Source: CAZMHN01 sp964566145
GTDB lineage: Bacteria; Patescibacteriota; Patescibacteriia; Veblenbacterales; UBA10138
Length of the DNA stretch: 8,348 nt
Direction: 5' to 3'
NCBI GenBank assembly: GCA_964566145.1
Contig: CAZMHN010000027.1
Coordinates: forward strand, 1-8,348
Of the stretch, positions 5,246 to 8,348 are shown one piece after another; position 1 is the stretch's first letter; each line of letters opens with the position of its first letter. The notes beneath the pieces were generated by a model. That model searched no databases, was not told the DNA's origin, and saw only the letters and a list, made by a program, of their open reading frames with translations. Position numbers and translations under genes: made by a program.

Positions 5246-6346
5246 CTACTCTTCGGCCGTACGCTTGCCCAAGGTGGCGGTTAGCGTCTGTTCCCGCCCC
5301 TCCCGCAGTACCTTTAGAGTGACTTTGTTCCCGGGCTCGTACTTGGCAATGGTTCCGGCCAGAGTTTTGGGGTAGGAAAGTTTTTCGCCCTGCACCTCAA
5401 GGATGATGTCGCCCGGCTTCACGCCTGCCGCTTCAGCCGGTCCGCCTGGCACAACCGTAGGGTCGCCTTCCGCTGTTTCCTTCATTACGTAAGCGCCCCA
5501 GTCCTGCGGCAGGTTGTTGGCCCGCGCCACATATCGGTTCAGCATAACGTAGCGTACGCCGAGGAACGTTCTCAAGATCTCGCCGTTTTTCTTGAAGTTA
5601 GAGAACGCGGTCTTGGCTATGTTCACAGGGATGGCGAAGCCAAGGGCCTCCCCCGAGCGGTAGATGGCCGTATTGATGCCAATGACCTCGCTTTTCAAAT
5701 TCACCAAGGGACCGCCGCTGTTGCCGGGGTTTATGGAGGCGTCGGTCTGGATGGCGCCTTCGATGGTTTCATTCAGCCCGCGTGAGCTGGAGGCGGTCAG
5801 GGTGCGGTTCAGTCCCGAAACAATGCCGCGCGTCACCGTGTTCTGAAACTCGTTCAGCGCGTTGCCGATGGCCAGAACGGTTTGGCCTACGCGTATCTTA
5901 TCCGAGTCCCCGAGTTTTACCGGCCGGAATCCCGAGCCTTCCACTTTCATTATGGCCAGGTCGAACAATGGATCGCGGGCCAGCACCGAGCCGGCGTACT
6001 CTTTTCCGTCGTAGGTCACTATGGCGTACCTGGCCTCCTTGGCCTCGACCACGTGCTTGTTCGTGATGATGTAGCCGTCCGTGGAAACGAAGAATCCGGT
6101 GCCGCCGCCCGTTTCCTGGTAGGTGACGGCGCCCAGGTCGTTGGTCACGCGCTCAGTGATGCCGATGCTCACAACCGAAGGCAGGAGCGATTCATACGTG
6201 CTGATGGCCGCTTCCTCTTCCGTCACCGTAATGCCGCTCGTAGAGGCGGCCGTAACCCCGCGATATACCATTGGCGCCGTCGATGCCGTAATCGACAGGC
6301 AGGCGGCCAGCGCCGTAATCACCAGGAAGGATTTGAGTTTACGCAT
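5246..6346 (-). CDS. htrA: HtrA/DegP-type serine protease with one PDZ domain
   Basis: An envelope serine protease/chaperone that degrades or refolds damaged exported proteins; it is probably tethered by or released after its N-terminal hydrophobic segment (about residues 5-25). Counting from the ATG at 6346 (366 aa), the trypsin-like domain holds the catalytic triad His98 in TNKHVV, Asp129 in DPLFDLAIMKV and Ser210 in NPGNSGGPL. One PDZ domain follows (about 255-360), with GPAEAAGVKPGDIILEVQG. This one-PDZ form resembles DegS or the single-PDZ HtrAs of Gram-positive bacteria and CPR more than DegP, which has two. A TTG at 6361 would add five residues (MKPIY). I chose the ATG because it begins MRKLKSFL, a normal signal/anchor N-terminus. 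Neither start has a Shine-Dalgarno. It has its own TGCTATACT promoter and converges on the FN3 gene. Confidence 0.95.
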   Translation of the reverse strand: MRKLKSFLVITALAACLSITASTAPMVYRGVTAASTSGITVTEEEAAISTYESLLPSVVSIGITERVTNDLGAVTYQETGGGTGFFVSTDGYIITNKHVVEAKEARYAIVTYDGKEYAGSVLARDPLFDLAIMKVEGSGFRPVKLGDSDKIRVGQTVLAIGNALNEFQNTVTRGIVSGLNRTLTASSSRGLNETIEGAIQTDASINPGNSGGPLVNLKSEVIGINTAIYRSGEALGFAIPVNIAKTAFSNFKKNGEILRTFLGVRYVMLNRYVARANNLPQDWGAYVMKETAEGDPTVVPGGPAEAAGVKPGDIILEVQGEKLSYPKTLAGTIAKYEPGNKVTLKVLREGREQTLTATLGKRTAEE

Positions 6347-6381
6347 GTATATGGGTTTCAAGTAAGTAAATGGCTTTCACA

Positions 6382-6390
6382 GTATAGCAA
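6382..6390 (-). promoter_or_regulatory. extended -10 promoter of htrA
   Basis: Minus-strand TGC-TATACT (6390-6382) repeats the tsaE element, within an exact 13-nt match (plus-strand AGTATAGCAAAAC at 6382-6394). No good -35 is seen at 16-18 nt, so an extended -10 promoter is inferred. Transcription would start near 6375, leaving a leader of about 14 nt to the TTG or 29 nt to the ATG. It lies only about 40 nt beyond the stop of the GT-B gene, with no clear terminator between them, so htrA may also receive read-through. Confidence 0.6.
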
Positions 6391-6431
6391 AACAGCCTCC
6401 ATAAGGTTACTACAACCAAGCCCGCCGGTTC

Positions 6432-7769
6432 TTACACGATGAGCGGCAATTGTTCGACCTCAACTTTCTTGCCGGTGATGATGCTCTCGATGCGGTACGC
6501 GCCGTGCGTGGGGGCCTCGATGAATCCGTTCCAGGCCATGCGCGCCAAGCCGCCCGAATCCACCCAGTCGAATAGCCATTCGTCGCAGTACCTGGGGTCG
6601 TTCTGCCCGGCGCCGCTGCCTACGCTCCTAAGCCACACGTGGTTGAACTCTTCCTGACTGCCTATGGGAGGCGCCACGACAATGGGAATCCCCAGCCCGG
6701 TGTAGAACGACAGCTCCGACGGCTTGGTCCAGAGCATGTCCGTGGTCAGGAGAATGTCGCTGAAAGTTTTGAAATACTGGTCGCGCGTATCGCACGAGTA
6801 CACGTTCACCCACTTGCCCAGGTGCTTGGAGAGCTTCAAAGAACGTATGCCTTCGCGGTAGTCCTGGGCGGCCGTGTGGTGCGTGCCGGCCACCAGGTTC
6901 AGGCGTATCTTGCCCTGGCTTATTTTGTTGGCCAGGCTTTCGGCAATCTGGAGCCCGATGTGCTGTTGTGCGCCGGCGCCGCCCACGGAAAAGGTGAGGG
7001 TCAGAGGGTGCTTGTGGTTCAGTCTGGGCCAGTCGCGCCCTAGGTGCATGGCGAGCGTGCGGCTGTATTTTTTCACAAAGACATGGGTAGGGTCCAGATT
7101 TTGTAGCCGGCGCGAGAGCGAACGTTTCAGGATGGGCGCCTTGGGACCTCCGATGAGCTCTTTGGGCAGAGGGAATCCGGTCAGGAAGATGTTTTCGGGC
7201 CTGACGCCGTACTGCTTCAGGCGCTCCACCACGCGGCCGTTCGAGGCGAAGTACTTTATGCGGCTGAGTTTGGGCGAGAGGGGAGCCCAGGTGCGGCTGC
7301 AGTCGGCGTCGCACACCACGCAGTAGATGTCGCCCGGGTAGTCGTACTCCTCGGCCGCGAACGCCGCCTGGAAAAAGGTGGCTATTAGGGGCAACGGCTT
7401 TTTGGCCATGTGGTCTATGAGATGCCTGCCCAAGCCCCTCTTGATGAGAAGATAAGTCTGCTTCAGCTGCAAGTTAGCGCGCGACAGGTCGCGCCTGGGG
7501 TAGAACGGGTCTATCTCCTGGAAGTGGTCCATCATCTCGAAAATGGCGCCGCCCACTACCGGCAAGCGCTTGATGCGGGACACGGTTTCGTACACACGCC
7601 TGAGGTCTTCCCAGCCTTGGCGTTCGGCCTTGGGGATGCCCGGGTATTTGTTGGCTATGAGTATGTTCTGGTACGCCAGGTCCTTGAGCGCGTAGGCTGC
7701 CCGCTCATGGCCGTAGCCCATGTCCACTGCCACGACCCAGGCTTTCAATGGTTTCCTGACACCGGACAT
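6432..7769 (-). CDS. GT-B-fold glycosyltransferase-like protein (MurG / glycolipid synthase-like)
   Basis: A 445-aa protein with the two-domain plan of GT-B glycosyltransferases. The N-terminal half begins WVVAVDMGYGHERAA (11-25), resembling the GGGH..AA loop of MurG and diacylglycerol glucosyltransferases. It also contains CDADCSRTWAP (153-163), like the D....W segment of monogalactosyldiacylglycerol synthases, and TGFPLPKE (197-204). The C-terminal half has FSVGGAGAQ (260-268) after a beta strand and a donor-site-like stretch: TKPSELSFYTGLGIPIV (348-364), then GSQEEFNHVWL (370-380), comparable to the KPG..T..E...G.P....P...QE..N signature. The usual glycines after KP are replaced (KPSE). 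No membrane helix is obvious. It starts 5 nt after the small membrane protein's stop, without a Shine-Dalgarno, so translation is probably coupled. Cell-envelope sugar transfer is inferred; substrate and catalytic activity are unknown. Confidence 0.65.
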   Translation of the reverse strand: MSGVRKPLKAWVVAVDMGYGHERAAYALKDLAYQNILIANKYPGIPKAERQGWEDLRRVYETVSRIKRLPVVGGAIFEMMDHFQEIDPFYPRRDLSRANLQLKQTYLLIKRGLGRHLIDHMAKKPLPLIATFFQAAFAAEEYDYPGDIYCVVCDADCSRTWAPLSPKLSRIKYFASNGRVVERLKQYGVRPENIFLTGFPLPKELIGGPKAPILKRSLSRRLQNLDPTHVFVKKYSRTLAMHLGRDWPRLNHKHPLTLTFSVGGAGAQQHIGLQIAESLANKISQGKIRLNLVAGTHHTAAQDYREGIRSLKLSKHLGKWVNVYSCDTRDQYFKTFSDILLTTDMLWTKPSELSFYTGLGIPIVVAPPIGSQEEFNHVWLRSVGSGAGQNDPRYCDEWLFDWVDSGGLARMAWNGFIEAPTHGAYRIESIITGKKVEVEQLPLIV

Positions 7770-7774
7770 ACTGT

Positions 7775-8137
7775 TCAGTTCAGGCAGGATTTAGCCTTCA
7801 AGAGGTCCATGGGCGTGGGTGAGGCGCCGGCCTTTATCTGGCTTACGCGTTCCTCGCCCAGCGTATTGGTGAAACAAGCTTCCATTTCCGGGGAGATGGT
7901 CGTGGGTAGGCTGGTTACGTCCACCCCCAGGCTCTTCAGAGTATTGACCTGGGTGGGGCTAAGGAGGGGATGGGAAGGCGTCGTACTGTCCGCCGTAGCC
8001 GGCTGGGTCGCAGGAGGCGGGATAACAAGGTCCCGTATGCCGAACGGGTTGGCAACGAATACGTACGCCACCAAAGCAATGGTGAGCGCCCCTATCAAAG
8101 CCAGGAAACCAATGATGAGTTTGAGAAGTATCTTCAT
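7775..8137 (-). CDS. small membrane-anchored protein, function unknown
   Basis: A 120-aa protein with one strong N-terminal transmembrane segment (about 5-28, after MKILLK), a Pro/Thr/Ser-rich stalk (about 38-57), and a compact C-terminal domain of about 60 residues beginning HPLLSPTQ and ending KAKSCLN. The C-terminal domain has two cysteines (C88, C118) that could pair outside the cell, and the motif LGEERVSQIKAG (93-104). The Lys near the N-terminus favours an N-in, C-out topology. I associate small proteins of this layout with Patescibacteria but cannot name a family or function. It is the first gene of a two-gene unit with the GT-B protein (5-nt gap). The ATG at 8137 falls about where transcription should start, so the mRNA is predicted to be leaderless. 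Confidence 0.75.
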   Translation of the reverse strand: MKILLKLIIGFLALIGALTIALVAYVFVANPFGIRDLVIPPPATQPATADSTTPSHPLLSPTQVNTLKSLGVDVTSLPTTISPEMEACFTNTLGEERVSQIKAGASPTPMDLLKAKSCLN

Positions 8138-8144
8138 AGCTTTC

Positions 8145-8153
8145 AGTATAGCT
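8145..8153 (-). promoter_or_regulatory. -10 element of the small protein/GT-B operon (leaderless start)
   Basis: Minus-strand AGC-TATACT (8153-8145) has the same TATACT hexamer and preceding GC as the tsaE and htrA promoters, with A in place of T in the TG dinucleotide. Only 7 nt separate the -10 from the ATG at 8137, so the expected start site (near 8138) coincides with the start codon. No clear -35 is present. The plus-strand promoter at 8180-8209 is divergent from it. Confidence 0.55.
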
Positions 8154-8179
8154 CAAAGAGCCAGGTAGGCGTGAGGGGG

Positions 8180-8209
8180 TTTACAAATAGAGCGTGGGTC
8201 AGGTACAAT
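8180..8209 (+). promoter_or_regulatory. sigma-70-type promoter facing the right window edge
   Basis: TTTACA (8180-8185), an 18-nt spacer and TACAAT (8204-8209) form a good promoter. The start site would be near 8216, just at a hairpin GCGCC (8217-8221) / GGCGC (8228-8232). It is divergent from the small membrane-protein operon and drives the short ORF at 8268 and whatever follows beyond the window. Confidence 0.65.
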
Positions 8210-8216
8210 GTCCCAA

Positions 8217-8261
8217 GCGCCAAAATCGGCGCACATCGAGACCACCATCTCATAAGGAGAT
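8217..8261 (+). promoter_or_regulatory. structured 5' leader with strong ribosome binding site
   Basis: This leader holds a 5-bp hairpin at its 5' end (GCGCC-AAAATC-GGCGC, 8217-8232). After it, TCTC (8248-8251) can pair either with upstream GAGA (8238-8241) or, as ATCTC (8247-8251), with GAGAT (8257-8261). The second pairing would cover part of the Shine-Dalgarno AAGGAG (8254-8259). AAGGAG is exactly complementary to the 16S tail (CTCCTT) and is the clearest RBS in the window. A switch between the two pairings is only a possibility, because the stems are short. Confidence 0.4.
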
Positions 8262-8267
8262 ACCCCG

Positions 8268-8330
8268 GTGAAAGAGAGATATCCAAACTTCGTCGCCACG
8301 ATCGTGGCGAACATGGTGAACGCGAACTGA
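8268..8330 (+). CDS. 20-codon small ORF or leader peptide
   Basis: A GTG at 8268 lies 8 nt after the Shine-Dalgarno AAGGAG and opens a 20-codon frame (MKERYPNFVATIVANMVNAN) ending at TGA 8328-8330. Promoter, short leader and RBS are all in place, which argues for translation. The peptide is mildly hydrophobic in its middle and has no repeated codon run suggesting amino-acid attenuation. A perfect 18-nt palindrome (8293-8310) lies inside it and could fold in the mRNA. It may be a small protein, a leader peptide controlling a downstream gene, or the start of a longer gene broken by a sequencing error. The window ends 18 nt later, so these cannot be separated. Confidence 0.4.
   Translation: MKERYPNFVATIVANMVNAN
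8293..8310. repeat. 18-nt perfect palindrome in the small ORF
   Basis: TCGCCACGATCGTGGCGA is its own reverse complement. It lies inside the 20-codon ORF, so as RNA it could form a stem of about 7 bp with a minimal loop; as DNA it could be an operator-like dyad. No T-run follows within the window, so it is not a typical terminator. Confidence 0.6.
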
Positions 8331-8348
8331 CGACCGGCGCGAGTTGGC

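Noticed and set aside
5882..6442. Plus-strand open frame of 186 codons opposite htrA
   Set aside because: It is antisense to a protease with a complete catalytic triad, and its translation shows no recognisable motif.
7410..8168. Plus-strand open frame of 252 codons opposite the GT-B and small membrane protein genes
   Set aside because: It crosses two coherent minus-strand genes and their junction, is not preceded by an RBS or promoter, and shows no domain.
1..8348. TGA recoded as glycine (as in some CPR lineages)
   Set aside because: TGA terminates tsaD and the small membrane protein at natural family ends, and conserved glycines in all proteins use GGN codons.
1..8348. CRISPR array, insertion sequence, prophage or toxin-antitoxin/defence module
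   Set aside because: No regularly spaced repeats, no transposase or integrase frames, no terminal inverted repeats and no defence-type proteins were seen. The genes are housekeeping or envelope genes.

Overview
The window looks like part of a genome of a Candidatus Patescibacteria / CPR bacterium, probably Parcubacteria-like. It is GC-rich and was probably assembled from a metagenome, since it carries a 100-N scaffold gap. The lineage call rests on the 16S rRNA 3' end (TTCTCGGGTTTTGTACACACC, short helix 44, GGCAGCC at the usual 1492R primer site), on short leaders that mostly lack a Shine-Dalgarno, and on small membrane-anchored or FN3 proteins of a kind I associate with these bacteria. It is an impression and was not tested by a search. 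TGA is used as stop (tsaD, the small membrane protein), so this is the standard bacterial code and not the TGA=Gly code.

Layout. Positions 1-233 are the 3' end of a plus-strand 16S rRNA gene. A structured spacer and a strong bidirectional terminator (371-392 stem) follow, so the 16S is not followed by 23S. All annotated genes from there to the gap are on the minus strand: tRNA-Ile(GAT) with encoded CCA (405-481), tsaE (551-994), a CPA2-type cation/proton antiporter (1055-2491) and tsaD (2623 into the gap). The gap (3658-3757) removes the first few TsaD codons and its promoter. After it comes a plus-strand secreted protein with three fibronectin-III-like domains (3857-5194). It converges on a minus-strand HtrA/DegP protease (5246-6346) across a bidirectional terminator. 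Next is a minus-strand pair transcribed from 8137 to 6432: a small one-TM protein, then a GT-B-fold glycosyltransferase-like protein. At the right edge a divergent plus-strand promoter drives a short leader with a strong Shine-Dalgarno and a 20-codon ORF.

How it fits together. TsaE and TsaD belong to the t6A37 tRNA-modification pathway, and the adjacent tRNA-Ile(GAT) has A37 and should be a substrate. The antiporter, the FN3 protein, HtrA, the GT-B protein and the small TM protein make up an envelope/ion-homeostasis neighbourhood.

The most unusual signal is in the promoters. Four start with the extended -10 core TGCTA (tRNA-Ile, tsaE, FN3, htrA), and a fifth has AGCTATACT. An exact 13-nt repeat precedes tsaE and htrA. 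At tsaE and at the small TM protein the -10 lies so close to the ATG that the mRNAs should be leaderless. No CRISPR array, insertion sequence, prophage or defence system is visible.
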